The notes beneath the pieces were generated by a model. That model was not told the DNA's origin, did no database searches, and was given only the letters and a program-made list of their open reading frames with translations. Below, one piece after another: positions 48,018 to 60,717 of a DNA stretch of 64,000 bases. This DNA is from Cryptomeria japonica (taxonomy: Eukaryota; Streptophyta; Pinopsida; Cupressales; Cupressaceae). The position numbers and the translations under genes are program-made. The stretch's first letter is position 1. Every line of letters begins with the position of its first letter. The stretch is from positions 185,931,494 to 185,995,493 of the forward strand of contig NC_081415.1 in the NCBI RefSeq assembly GCF_030272615.1, in the 5' to 3' direction.

Positions 48018-48763
48018 ATGAAAATAGAACTATTGGGTTTTGAGGAATTGAAGAACTTGTATAAGGATGAACTGAATTTTGCAAAACCTTGGAGAGCTTG
48101 CATAGAACCTATTGCACTGGATAGGAGTAAATGGTTGGATTATTTCATTCAAGATGAGATGTTGTTAAGAGGAAATCCATTGTGTATACCCCAAAGTTCT
48201 ATGAGAGAAAATATGATAAAGGAGAAGCATAGTGGGGATTAGCCAAACACTTTGGAGTAGATAAGACAATAACCTTGGTAAGTGAGAATTACTTTTGGCC
48301 TCAAATAGATAAGGATTTTAGGAAATTTGTTCAAAGCTATAGGATTTGTCAACTAGCAAAAGGTGGTAGTCAAAATGTTGGATTGTATAAGCCTTTGATA
48401 GTCCTAGAGAGACCTCGGGAAGACATAAGCATGGATTTCATACTTAGATTACCTAAAACACATAGAGGAAATGATTCTATATTTGTGGTTGTGGATATAT
48501 TACTGAAGATGGCACATTTCATACCTTGTAAGAAGACAATAGATGATGTGCATGTAGCTAACCTATTCTTCAAAGAGGTGGTAAGATTACATGGATTGCC
48601 TAAGAGCATAGTTTCAAACCGAGACACTAATTTTGTTGGATACTTTTGGAGAACACTTTGGAAGAAGATGAAGACAAATTTGAAGTTCAGTTCTACTTTT
48701 CACCCATAGACCGATGGACAGACAGAGGTAGTGGATAAAAGTTTGACAAATCTATTGAGATGT
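48018..48763 (+). pseudogene. Integrase of element E (5' part, split by D2)
   Basis: A weak zinc-finger region follows the tether (ENYFWPQIDKDFRKFVQSYR, then ICQLAKG). The catalytic core includes EDISMDFILRLPKTHRGNDS and FVVVDILLKMAHFIPC, with the second Asp in SIVSNRDTNFVG (mutated context) and the acidic third position at the TDGQTEV block at about 48711-48731. The frame breaks at a TAG after STFHP (48707-48709). D2 begins at 48764 in this exon; the rest lies at 53552. Confidence 0.85.
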
Positions 48764-51700
48764 TGTAAGGCCTTCCCCGAACCCAGCTTTGATTAACTTA
48801 GTTGACCATGTTTGACCCTATTAATAAATACTTTATAATTCAATAGAATGGACTGTGTTAGACAAATAGATTGGTGAGAAAAGTAATTGAACCAAGTTAT
48901 AGAGTTATTGCACCTTGTGGTGTACATTTTGATGTGTTATGAATTTGAAATCCTAAAAGATCCATTGACTAGATAATCTTGATTTAACGTATGTCAGCTA
49001 TGTCTGGATGTAGAACTTATATGATTCCATGATTGGATAACATTGATGGATGTTGATGCTTCATTTATATGCTTTATGATATAGAACTCTATATGATTCT
49101 AGAATAGGATAAATTGGAGATGATGTATGTCATTATTGGATTTGCAGGACTTTATTATGATGATAGAATTAGGATGTATGTTTTATGTGTGGACCAAAAT
49201 TATGAGAATTATGATAATTGCTTATGTGGATTTATTTGGGTATGAGATATAGTGAATTGTTCAAATGTAAATTGTATGCGATGTGTTTGATGTGTATTCT
49301 AATTCATGTGTTTAATATTATACGAAGTTATTGGAAATTACTAATGTGTATTTGAGTGGTGCAGGAAAAGATTACCCATGTGACCATGGAAATATTATGG
49401 AGAACCAAACCTAGACCTATGTATGTTCGTAAAACCAGGGTTTGTCTATTTGGAGAGACAACACCCCATTGTGTCATATTTTATTTGTAATAGTAGATGA
49501 TGCATGTGTGTTAAATGTTATTTATTTGATCTATTTAAATCCAACAAGAGACAAGATTTCATGTGCAATTTTGTATAGGTATTTTATTTGCGCCACTAGA
49601 CACATGTGTTGATTTATGTTTGAGTTTTTAAATTCATCTCTTGGAGGGAATTGTTTAACTATAGCTTTTTCAATTAATGTAATGTGATTCCATAAATGCC
49701 TTGGGTAAAGAATCTTTGGGATGGTCAACATAGGTTTGACCCGAAAATAAACTTCAGGGGGGTTTAAAAAGGGCTAAATGGACACCTAGGGGTAGTTTAA
49801 TAGGGTTTCCTAAAGCCCATAAGGTATACCTAAGGGTTAGGGGTAATTTTAGGCAAGTTTCTACTTCCATGTGACCTTTTAGACACCCTAAAAATTGACT
49901 TTTCTAAGCTATACGAAAATTGAAGTTTGAAGACTTGAACTAAGTTGTGAACCTTCCTTTTCGAATGAGAGTCCCTTTCCCATTTTACCTTACTTTCCTT
50001 TTCAGTTTTAGAAACTTGAGAGAACTCACACTAGTGTCTTCTTAAGAAAGAAAGAGAGATTTTGGGGGTAATCACCCACTCTCCATTTTTGGAGACAAAA
50101 GAATTTTGTAAAGAAAAAGATAGATTTTGGATTGAGAATTTCGGCTAAGGGTAGAAAGAGAAGAACTGTGGAATTGGGCTGCTCATCCTCAACAAAACTA
50201 GCATACCTTTGGGCAGTTTAAGGTTGGTTTTTTTAATTTTTCTTATAATATTTTCTTGTTGCATGTTGTTTTGAAAGAAATGCTTGTGTAAAAGACTTGT
50301 TTTCGTGCATGTATTTCTTGGAAATTTATTTGGTGTTTTATGCTTATGCCATGTATGTGTTTTGGGAGTAATCAAGACCTCCTACTCTTGGGAGAGAGGA
50401 GGGTCTTGTGGGTGGTAGAAGTGATAGCCCTCGAGTGAGAGGCTCTCGTTATGAGAGTGATCACAAGGGATTCTATGTGACCCTTACTGCATGGCTTGTT
50501 TATGCATTGGGGGTCATAAGGAGGGAAATAAGGCATGAATGCCTTGGGGGGCATAAGGAATGTGGGGTTGTTACACTTGATGTATTTGGATTGCCATGAG
50601 GTGGCTATATGTTTTGGTTTGCCATGAGGTGGCTATATGTTTTACCATACTTGCAGTCTCCTCAGGGTACTTGGTCCACTACCACCCTTGAAAAGACATC
50701 ACATTGTGTGGTGTAGTGTAGCCTGGGTTGGGAATGTGATTGTGGTTGTTTTCCCTTGTTTATTTGAGTTTGCATGTGTGTTACCTGTCTAGGGCTTGGT
50801 TCTCCGAGCTCGAGGGTGGCTACTAGTTAGCCTAGGCTGGGAGGTGAGCACTCCATGGTCATAGCATTGATTTACTTGCAGGTTGTTGAAAGGAAAGAAA
50901 AGGACAAGTAGAAGTTGCTATTTTAATTGTTTGCAGAAAAAGATTTGGAAACGAAGTAATTGATATTATAAGTATAGAAATGTAAAAGGAAACTATATGT
51001 TGTACCCATTTAGGAAAGAAGATGTATCTAATTTAATTGAAGTCCTCATTCAATAGGAATGATGGACTAGTTTGGGTATTTCACCCTCTTGTAATAATGT
51101 CTATATTAGATTCTAAAAATGCCTTAAATAATTGCATTATTTCTGTTAATTTAATATTGCATAAATGAAAAGATCTTGTCGAATATCAGTTTACATTGTT
51201 CTTAAGATTTTAATGCTTGCATGCATGTTTATTCTGAAAATAAAAATCAGACTATTTTCTATACATATCTCTAAGTTTTAAATTAATTAATAAAACATTT
51301 ACCTGCTATTTAAATTATTGAATTCCGTCATTTATATAAATGTTGTTTAAATTATTGATTACTGTAAATTACTTAATTACAGAAAATAAAATCTAACGAT
51401 TAAATGGACTAATTGATTTAAAATAATTTCATATTTCTATAGTTGCTGCTTATTCATTAAAATTTGTCATTTGGATAGTTGCTGTAAAATTATCAGACTC
51501 TGACATTTATTTAATGCAAAAATAAATTCTATAGTTAATCAGATTTAATGGGAATGAATAAATTTTTTAAAATGTCGTTCTAAGTATATCCAATGCTATT
51601 AATTTCTTATTTTTACTGAAAGAAAACCTATATTTAGTTAGCCTATTTATTTCCTTTAGAAACAAGAAATTAATGAGAATTCCAAAACATAAGCATATAA

Positions 51701-51829
51701 ATAAATATATATCTATATATATATATATATATTTATTTATAAATTTTAGTTTAAATATATTAACATATTTCACATATTAGTGCATATATATATATAAATA
51801 TATAAATACATATATATATATATAAATAC

Positions 51830-52085
51830 ATATATATATATATACATGTATATACATGTATATATATATATACATGTATATACATGTATATATATATATA
51901 CATGTATATACATGTATATATATATATACATGTATATACATGTATATATATATATACATGTATATACATGTATATATATATATACATGTATATACATGTA
52001 TATATATATACATGTATATACATATATATACATATATATATACATGTATATATATATATATGTATTTATATATATATATATTTAA
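51830..52085. repeat. AT-rich minisatellite in D2
   Basis: Units of TATACATGTATATACATG followed by (TA)n, period about 28 bp, in about 8 copies. Strongly palindromic, so both strands show open frames made of Tyr, Ile and Met/His. No gene is implied. Confidence 0.88.
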
Positions 52086-52109
52086 ATATATTATTTTATT
52101 TTCAAATTT

Positions 52110-52149
<40 letters not shown>

Positions 52150-52159
52150 GGGTTTGGTT

Positions 52160-52440
52160 GAGCCACTGTGCTTAGCATAGTGGACGGCGCGATCGGGGGC
52201 TGCTAGTGTGGTGTCCCACAGTGGGTGGCCCTGTGGACGACCATAGTGGTCACTGCCACTGTGCGAGTCCATAGTTAGCTGTGCCCCTGGGGTCACCATC
52301 GCTTGCCTTCCCCGCACCCTCCATAAAACCTCGCCTGCGTGCCATGGCCGCCGCTCACTTGTAGCCCCCTGCACAATCCAAGTTTCAAATAATTTTTTTT
52401 TTATAAAACCCTAGCCGGTTAAGGCTAGGGTAATATGGAC
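52160..52440 (+). repeat. GC-rich module of D2
   Basis: CpG-rich block with GCATGGCCGCCGC-like words, and at 52410-52435 CCCTAGCCGG with GGCTAGGG as an inverted pair, as in the D1 modules. Single copy. Confidence 0.6.
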
Positions 52441-53551
52441 AATAAGAAAAAAATGAATAAAATAAAGAGTGTTAAATTTTTATAGTAATAAAACTAGGGT
52501 ATCCATGGTTATTTTATATAATGTGAAACATATTTAAAGTTTATATATATGTATTTAGGTATATATATATATGTATATATATATATGTATATAGATATAT
52601 ATATTTATATACACATATATATAACATATATATAGATTTAGAGCGAGATAAAATTATATGAGCGAATTGGGTATATTGTACCAACATTTGTTAAGGAAAA
52701 ATATAAATAATTTAATTATATATATATAAGACTTTTTTTTATATAGTTTATTATATAATAATGTTTACCTTACCTTAGAAATTTAATGATAATGTTGTTT
52801 AAGGATAAATGGTAGATCTGATATTTTATTAGGTGTTTATTTGTTAGACTTAAGGGTATGCAACAAAAGGATGTATTTAGATTTTATTACTACTTTGGAG
52901 TTTATTCTAAATATAGGTTTGTGAGATTAAACCTTACGGGATGAATATCATTATGAATTTAATCAACTCTTCAGTCAGTTAAAATTAATCATAATTTAAT
53001 AAATGACAGACATATATAAGCTAAGAGCTAGGACTAAATTTAATTAGTTCCTTAAAGCAATAAATGATTATTGGAAACAAAACGTACCTCGTCAATTTGT
53101 TTAGGGAGTGGATTAGAATTAAGTTATGGGTTAAAATTGAGGAAATAAAATAATAATAATAATTCTTTTAATATTCCACATTTAAATTAAAATATTAAGA
53201 AAGGATGTATTAACAGGATTGAAGAAATTTGATATGCAATAAATAATTAATGATGAACCAAGTAATTATGTTAATGTCTAATTAGAAGAGATGGATTTAA
53301 TTATGTACTAATAATCACAACCAAAATAAAAGGGGACTTTTGAGTGAATTTATTATTACTCTAATAAATTTATTTTGAACCGCTTGATAATAGGAGTTAT
53401 CGTAATTGTTATAATAGTATTTAATATCATTTAAAAATTTGCTTGGAACATCTTGTTGAGTTGTCGCAACTATTTAAGTGATGGTTGCATGTAATAAGTG
53501 TTTCAAAAAAAATTTGTTGGTTGTGTTTTGCCCAAAAGTTTGGGCATGACA

Positions 53552-54168
53552 GATGTTTAGTTGGAGAGAAAAATGAAACTTGGGACTTGATTCTTGCAAA
53601 ACTAGAATTTTCCTACAATAATTCAGTGAATAGGAGTACCAGAAGAACACCATTTGAGATTGTTACCAGAGTACACCATAGAGGCATATAAGAATTGAGA
53701 GACATCGGTAATGAGGACAAGCAAAGTGTAGAAGCAAGGGAATTTACAAAGCATATGAAGACAATACATAATTAGGTTAAAAAACATTTGGAGGACATAG
53801 ACAACAAGTATAAGGAGAAAGAAAATGAGAAGAGAAGAAATAAGGAATTTGAAGTTGTCGATGAAGTGATGGTGTATCTGAGAAAAGAGAGATTCCCAGT
53901 TGGAACCTATAACAAGTTGAAGATGAAGAAGTTTGGACCTTGCAAGATCTTGAGGAAATTCAGTTTCGAAAATGCATATGAAGTGGAGTTACCAGATACT
54001 TTAGGTATTTTCATTGTATTCAACATTACAGATTTGTATCAGTATCATGAGGAAAAATTAAATGGAGACAATGCAGCAAACTTGGACAACCAGATACCCC
54101 AGAAGGTATCAGACCAGATTGAAGAGATTTTGGATAGCAGAATTGGGCATAGCAGTCGTAGCAAGTAG
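53552..54168 (+). pseudogene. Integrase C-terminal end of element E (resumes after D2)
   Basis: After the GATGT target copy the frame resumes with LVGEKNETWDLILAKLEFSY and STRRTPFEIV, and ends with the integrase C-terminal domain: [40 protein letters not shown], and [14 protein letters not shown] final TAG is at 54166-54168. The KFGPCKIL block is the GPF/Y module of plant chromoviruses. Confidence 0.87.
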
Positions 54169-54309
54169 TAAAGAGAGTATCTTGTGAAGTGAAAAGGCAG
54201 ACCAGTTGAAGATTCATCATGGATTTATTAGGCTGAGTGGACCATCTTGGTATTCCTTTAGCCCCAGCAAAGTGAGGGACTCACTTTTCAATCAAACTCA
54301 GATGTTTGA

Positions 54310-54962
54310 TGTAGGAGAATCCCTGGTTCTTGACAATCTTGCATCAATAAAAAATATATTTCTTTCAATTTGTTTCCTATTTTACAGTTTTAGTATTTCT
54401 TTCAGTATTTCATTTTGTTTGCTCACCAAATGTTGTGGAGCTAGATTTGGTTCATGGACATGTTCATCAATCTTATTTGTGGTCCACAGGATGTTTGGAT
54501 CTATTTTTGGCAAGTTATCACTTCCAAAATATGGGACAGTTTTCTTTCCTATGTACCAGAGTCGCCTAGACCTATTTTCTATTGGTGATTCTTGTGGATC
54601 ATTATTGTTGTTTCCAACATGCCTTAGTTTGTGACTAACATTCCTTTTGGGTCTGCACATCATTCTATGTTGTTTTCAGAGGGATTCCTTGGTAGAGGCT
54701 GACCTTGTGTTCTAGACGTTTTATTTTTCATTCTTCAGTGTTTGTTCCTTCTTGGGCCGACGTGGATCACTTTGGAGCTTGCATTTCATATAAATCATTA
54801 TATTTGTAGTTCTAGAATAAATTAAGATAGAATAGATCAAAGATAGAAGAATAATCATAAGTCTTCGAGATCCGGAGTTGGCTAACATTCTTGCTTGAGC
54901 CTGGATGTTGTGTAATCAGGCCTATGAGCCAAATCTATGAGCCCGGATGTTGCTGGTAGTTT
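54310..54962 (+). repeat. 3' LTR of element E (truncated)
   Basis: Matches the 5' LTR from TGTAGGAGAATCC to ...GGTAGTTTG at 54962; the last 150 bases of the LTR are not recognisable after that point. No target duplication could be assigned. Confidence 0.75.
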
Positions 54963-57199
54963 GAAACATGGGAACATCTTCGAGCCTATGAGTTGCTCAT
55001 AGTGAAGATGGACCTCCAGATTATGGGTTGGCTCCCCTTTAGATATCATAAGAACTAATGACTTGATTGAGAAAAGGGATAGAAGTATGCTACAAAACTA
55101 AAAATAAACTAAGAAGATGATACACCAATGATCAAAGGACTTGATTTTCTATTGAACTTACAAAAAATTCTCAACTACTAAGCTATCTCTACTCACAACT
55201 CATCTATACATGTTTTGCATTAATATTTCATGTGAAAGGTTTGGATGTTTATTATTTCATTGATGGAAAAAAATGATTATTTCACAACATTCATTCAACA
55301 AAAAACAAAATGCACAATCCATGACCTATACTATAACATGTTGTTCTTTGAATCAAGCATTGAAAGAATAAGATAGAAATGAAGTATTTTCAACAAAATC
55401 ATAATATTTTTATCTAAATTACTCACATATAATGCTAGAACAAAAGATTGTTTGAAAAGGAACTAATCTTCTTTATTGAAAAATAGAAGTCTTTTTCATT
55501 ACAAGTCTAAAAAACTTTACATAAATCTAAAAAATACTCATAAGACAATGTGTTACAAAGCATAGATGTTGCTTCTATAGCAAAAAAAAACTCAAAACTA
55601 AGAAGAAAAGAAGGAAAATGACTTATATCAAGTAGGAGCTCCAAAATATTTGAATTTTACCTTGTTGGTTGTCTTTGACTTGATTTTGACTTCTCCAACC
55701 CCTCAAAATCAAGTATTAACTGGTTGTGAGTCACCTTTTTTTGCAGCTGGGCAAGATGACTTGAAAATTCCTCAAAAAGAGGGCTGGAACTGAGGTTTAG
55801 TGGCTGTTAACTATGACAAAAATCCCCTTGGGTGATGAATAACTTCTGGGGGCCTTCAGATCATGTGTAGAATTATAGATAAGTCCTTGAAAACTCTTTC
55901 AAAATTAGGGATCTCTCTTTGAATGACCCTATTGGCTCATCTTTGAAAATTTGAGCTTGCATTAAAGATTGATTTGAATTTGAAATTCAAATCACACTAT
56001 CTTATTCCATGAAACTTTCTTTGATGATTAAGATGGTTATCTTTTCATATCTTTTCCCTATTATCAACCATCCTTTCTCATAGGGGATTGAACTTTAATC
56101 AGAGTGAATATGATGTTCTCTTTGTGTCCATTGTAGTAAGCTTCTTTGCAATCCTTCACTGCTCTAAGGTCCATAAACTATTCTTTTTGATGGTTAGTCA
56201 CAAATGTCTTGACATTTTCAAGTTTGCCCTTATTGAATGCATCACTATAACTATATTATTGATCTTTGCTTTTATGATCGACAGGCCCATCTGTCTCTAT
56301 TGATGATACAAACACAATGACTTTGTTGTCTTAAAATGTTATGATGGATGCTATTACATGAAATTTTCTCATATGATTGTCTCTGTTATTTGTTTGAATA
56401 CCCTCACTAGAGAACAAAGCTTGTCCTTATTCCCCTCCATCAAAATTTCTTGAACCGTGACCATCAGAAACACTGTCCTCTTAAACTATGATTGTCTTTT
56501 ACTTGAAGTTGCTTACTGTCTTCATGGCTACAACAATACTTCTTTTACTATTTTTTGGTGATTGTGCAAGGTTGTCACTTTCTTTCAAACTTTTGAAACT
56601 TAGTTATCCTTCTTTCTCTACTGATGGTTGCTATTAACCTTACTCACTAAGAATATCTTCAAATCAAAAGACTTTTGCAATTTATATGCAAGCTGCCAAA
56701 ACAATAGAAAATAACCCAGCCATTCACTATTCACTTTTACAATCACACAGACCCATCTGAGACTATAAACTATATTTATTACTACACTCTTTGAGTGCAT
56801 TTCTCTATCTCTGATCTAGGTTGCTATCAATGTCTTCTTTGAGGGCTATACATGGTTTGTGCCTTAATACAAAGGCAACTTCCCAAATGTATACTAAGGA
56901 CAAGGAAACTTTCACTATGTTGTTCAAAAGCGTTGAACATCTTGCATCTATATTTAGATCTTCCTCTTCTTAGGGATATGATCCTAACATTGAATAGAGT
57001 AGATTCACAAATCAAATAAAACAAAGACCCAAGAATGATTTAAAAGAAACAAACCTTCTCTAAGAGATAAAGACTTTTATGCCCTTCCCATGAGCTCTTC
57101 TTTATTAAAGGAGTGTATTTCATGTTCCTCAAACTTCTTAATGACTTCTCAACTACCTGAAAATGGGGAGTTTGGCCATCATGAGAGGTTGGTTACAAC
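54963..57199. other. Intergenic sequence without a supported gene
   Basis: AT-rich, with no coding domain or long repeat recognised. A few repeated phrases are visible, for example AGACCCATCTGAGAC and AGGCCCATCTGTCTC (56283 and 56750), but these do not form a clear array. Confidence 0.5.
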
Positions 57200-57204
57200 A
57201 AGAA

Positions 57205-58010
57205 TGTTAGGATTCTGATAGATACTAAGAGGGGGGGGTGAATCAGTATCTAATCGGTATGTGTAATTTCTTAACTTAAAACATGTAGACCATATTATAA
57301 TAGTGTACCGGTAAGCAATCTAAATAGAGCAATAAATAGAATTAAAAGCAACCACATGAAAAGCACACCATAAAACAATGTTTTAACAAGGAAACCCAGT
57401 GTGGGAAAAACCTCAGTGGGATTTGTGACTCACAATATTCACTTACTAGCCAATAAGAGAATATTACTACTAAAAGAGGGGCCTGCACATGCAGGAAGGC
57501 CAAGTGCCTAGAGCTCACTGCTCAATTACAAAAGGGAAGTCTCACAAACTTACAAAATGGATTATATAAATCCAGTGTCTTGTACTGCTTTAGAATAGCA
57601 TCTATAATGCTGGATTCAATATCGATTTCTGCTTTGCTTCTTACATAAACCCTTAACCTATATTTTGCATAATAGGTCTGCCTTATTTCACCTAATTACA
57701 TTCTTCCATCTTTTTTTTAATGTCCTACAATGATCTCTTAAATATATGAGTCATTTTACAATGTTGCCAAGTTGGCTTCTAAAGATTTTACAATAATAAA
57801 CAAAATATAATATAACAAAAAGTCATGTCGGCCTCTGTGCCGGTATGCTTCCTTTCACTGCCGGTGCCGGTGGTCTAAGTGCTAGTGTAGAGTCTGATCT
57901 TACTAGTGCCAGTGTGATGCCTTGTCGGTGCCATAGGATTGGAAGGCTACCATTAATGAAAAAACCTTCAATCACCTACAATGTCTCATTGGAGTGTGCA
58001 TATGCCAACA
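57205..58010 (-). mobile_element. Solo LTR related to element B, minus strand (806 bp)
   Basis: The reverse complement of this segment matches the element B LTR from its start (57991-58010 complement) to its end (57205 on). It is flanked by the target duplication AAGAA (57200-57204 and 58011-58015). It lacks part of the 41-bp array and is more diverged than the LTRs of element B. No internal sequence is present on either side. Confidence 0.93.
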
Positions 58011-58320
58011 AAGAAAACTTAAATATGGAAAAGATTCTTTGTGGAACAACTCCATCTTCCTTGATAGAAACCCTAGTTCAACTCATGATATGCAGAAGAA
58101 TAATACATAAAATGTTTAAGGCACACTTAGACTCTCAGATTATCTTCACACATTTAAGGCTTCTTTCACTTTGAAATTCAATTTCCCTCTAAATACATGA
58201 ATTATGACCCTTTGACTCTCATTAAACATAAAGGATATAATTTCTTCCCTTCCTTTTAAAAGATCTTAATCGTTAAAGGACTAAGTAAAACCTATCTTAA
58301 ATGAACCAAAGAATTTCAAT

Positions 58321-58910
58321 TTAATAATTAACTCTTAACCATTGAAATCCTTGAAATTTTTTACAATGAAGACCAAGGACCCTATTTAACATGAAGGGCA
58401 CAAAATAGGAAATGTTCAGTACTTTGTGCTTCTCAACACTACCATCGGGACCATAGTTTTTCTTGGACACCCATTTACATCCCATGGGCTTATGTCCTTT
58501 ATGAAAAGGTACCATATTACATGTATTATTATTCTTTAAAGAAGTCATCTATTCATCCATGGATCTCGTCTAGGTATCTGCATCACTCATACCTATAGCC
58601 TTTCTAATAGTCCTAAGATCATCAATGTTAAGGAAATCAAAGGAAAAATACAATTAGAATCTAACATTGAATAAAAAAACCTATATGTTTTCCACATAAT
58701 TCTCATAGACCTCCTTAAACATTGAGCTCGAGGTTCTTCTTCTTCTAAATTTTAAAATCTACTAGATCTCTCCTCATCATAATGTCCATTAGGATCTCAT
58801 AGTTCCTCTTTCTTATACATAGAGGGAGCCTCAACTACCTCTCTTTTCTATTTATCCCATTTCTCTTGCTATAGCTCAAATGTGTAAGGTTTCATCTCTA
58901 CGAAGATAAC
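58321..58910 (-). mobile_element. Ty1/copia RT fragment (minus strand)
   Basis: On the minus strand 58548-58330 encodes the start of a copia reverse transcriptase: MTSLKNNNTCNMVPFHKGHK, then MGCKWVSKKNYGPDGSVEKHK. The upstream part (58900-58560) has the Pro-rich linker expected before it, with stops. The rest of RT and all flanking domains are absent. It is a short, decayed fragment. Confidence 0.75.
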
Positions 58911-59200
58911 ACTTCTACTGTAGACACTAGTACATTTGGAGCGGTTTTCCGATGAGCTATGGGATTTCTTTTGTTTTGTCGGATTAATTTGTTTGTTTTT
59001 TCAAAAATTACCTCATGTTCGTCAAAATTCCGACGTGTTAAAATTTCACGTCGGAATTCAGATGAAAAACTGACGAACATTTCCGACCGACTATGGGATT
59101 TCTTTTGCTTTGTCGGATTAATTTTTTTTTAAAAGTATACCCTGTGTTCGTCAGAATTCAGACGTGTTGAAATTTCACGTCGGCATCCCGACGAACACAG
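58911..59200 (+). repeat. Hairpin-rich tandem duplication with a CACTA-like edge
   Basis: Two copies (58947-59079 and 59080-59200) share CTATGGGATTTCTTTTG, TTTGTCGGATTAATTT, a GACGTG...CACGTC hairpin and a GTTCGTC / GACGAAC pair. The left edge is CACTAGTACATTTGG (58925). The following 500 bases have scattered CCGATG/ATCGG words. CACTA elements have such edges and subterminal repeats, but no second end was found. Confidence 0.5.
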
Positions 59201-60380
59201 ATTTTACTTGTTGATCGGCATATGTTGGTCTGATGATTTTCATAGCCTCTTGATTTCTTCTTACTCATCAGGATAACATAAGCCGATGACCTCTCTTCCT
59301 GTTGATCGGTGCGAGTTATCCCGCTAGTCTCATCGAGCATCGGGAAAGCTTAAAATGTGTTCAGACGATTGGTATAATTTCCCCGATGTCTTTTCTCTCA
59401 GCGTAGCTCCTCCCAATATGTTATGTCTCCTTAGCATAAGCTTTGACCCTTTATCATCATAACCTTTGCTGATGCATTTTACTTTTGCCAGTGTCCAATG
59501 AGATAAGTCTTACTGATAGCATCATCGACTATCGGCAATACAAGATTTCTCCATTGCCGCTAGTGTGCATTCTGCCGATGGACTTCATCAGTGTATTCTA
59601 TCCCGATCAAATGCTTCTACTTGTGTGTTACCATCGGGTTGACTTTTGTCGATAGTTCAGATTTCATATTTGATGCCAGAATTCCAATGAACACAAGGTA
59701 TTTTATAAAAAAAGGTAATTACACACCATCATTATACGTGGGCTCAGTGTGCGAAAATTGGGAGGAAGCGAGCACAATTGTTGTAGATAGATGCTCGGCA
59801 ACAACTGTACAAAAGGTTGCTCCTTTTGTTCTTGTCATCAAGATTTGTTTGCAAGTTCCTTTGCTTTCCTTGCATTCTCTTGTTCACTTTATTTCCAATT
59901 GTAACCAGCTTTAATTCCTAGTAAATGGTCCCATAGAATAGTAGGGCCTTTGCTTTCAACTTGAATGAATTGGAATTTAATTTGAATGAAATGGCCCTAC
60001 AATTCTATGGCCTGTGCTTTTCGAGTTGGCTAAATCTTTTAAGTTTACTTTTGGTTTTTACATTTGTTCGAAAAACTTCCATAAAAAGAGGTTCCTAATG
60101 CCTCCCTTTATAATAGTAGGGGCATGAGATTGTATTATGTCTGTATTCCTATAGCAAGAACAAATTGCATGAGATTGTATTGTGTTTGTATTCCTATAGA
60201 AAGAACAGATTAGCATATCCCTTGCCCAGATGGCAAACTATCTATCTATATTCCTATAGCAAGAACAGGAACAGTAAGAAGGGGTGAGCCCGGGTAGAGG
60301 GTAGAGAAGTGGGGAGCTAGGGCATATAGGTGGGGAGCCTCTATAGCTTGGGCCCTTAGTTCCCCGCTACATGAATCCCA
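59201..60380. other. Intergenic sequence with ATCGG words and a short tandem repeat
   Basis: CCGATG, GATCGG and CATCGG words are frequent to about 59640. At 60117-60275 units of about 55-60 bp containing TGTATTCCTATAGCAAGAAC repeat three times. The 107-codon open frame at 59591-59914 has no recognisable domain. Confidence 0.5.
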
Positions 60381-60520
60381 AGTTATTCCGTTAAGAAAAT
60401 CGTGACCAAAATATTAGCTCAAATTCCCTTACTGAATAGGAGGGCGTTAGCAACTAGTAATCAAATTGTTACCAAATTATTAGCTCGAATTCCCTTGCCG
60501 AATAGTAGGGTGTTCGCAAC
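60380..60520 (+). repeat. 63-bp tandem duplication
   Basis: GACCAAAATATTAGCTCAAA and ACCAAATTATTAGCTCGAAT begin two imperfect units, each running into CTGAATAGGAGGGCGTTAGC-type sequence. Confidence 0.65.
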
Positions 60521-60603
60521 TTTTTCACTTTGTTTAATGGTATCCTCTTTGGAAAAATATGGATCCTCAACCTCCTTAACCTCTCCATTCCGTGGTTGTC
60601 AGT

Positions 60604-60713
60604 TATAAATACAAGTCACTTCATAGCTTCTAGAGGGGTCAACAATTCTCTATGATTGTAAACCCTTCCATCCCTCAAAATAGCCCTTTGTATGGAAGAA
60701 GTTTTTCTACGAT
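60604..60713 (-). repeat. Duplicated segment of the SPT6 pseudogene
   Basis: Matches 61167-61278 in the same orientation (offset 563). It is a second copy of the coding segment beginning with the HRELLTPLEAMK region, now with stops, placed after the more C-terminal part. Confidence 0.8.
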
Positions 60714-60717
60714 TATT

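Larger units (their letters stand above)
48764..53551 (+). mobile_element. Insertion D2: probable giant solo LTR (4788 bp)
   Basis: Starts TGTAAGGCC and ends GGGCATGACA, with the exact target duplication GATGT (48759-48763 and 53552-53556) in the element E integrase. It aligns with D1 across most of its length, including the first 700 bases, the GGGGGTCATAAGG region (50500-50530) and the last 30 bases. It has no primer site, no coding domain and no internal repeat pair. Its GC-rich module (about 52160-52440) occurs once, unlike in D1. The 5' end of D2 has some 150 bases not shared with D1. Confidence 0.82.
43980..54962 (+). mobile_element. Element E: decayed Ty3/gypsy element, chromovirus type, split by D2
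   Basis: 5' LTR at 43980-44781, gag, protease, RT, RNase H and integrase in the usual Ty3/gypsy order, with the integrase interrupted by D2 (48764-53551), and a 3' LTR from 54310 that loses similarity to the 5' LTR near 54962. Conserved motifs in every domain fit plant chromoviruses, and the end of integrase has a GPF/Y-like KKFGPCKIL stretch. No chromodomain could be shown. Many stops make it inactive. Confidence 0.85.

Noticed and set aside
51760-52178. Several overlapping Tyr/Ile-rich frames on both strands
   Set aside because: They translate an AT-rich minisatellite that is nearly palindromic.
59591-59914. 107-codon frame with a Cys/Trp-containing middle
   Set aside because: No recognisable domain, no neighbours and no conservation evidence in the window.
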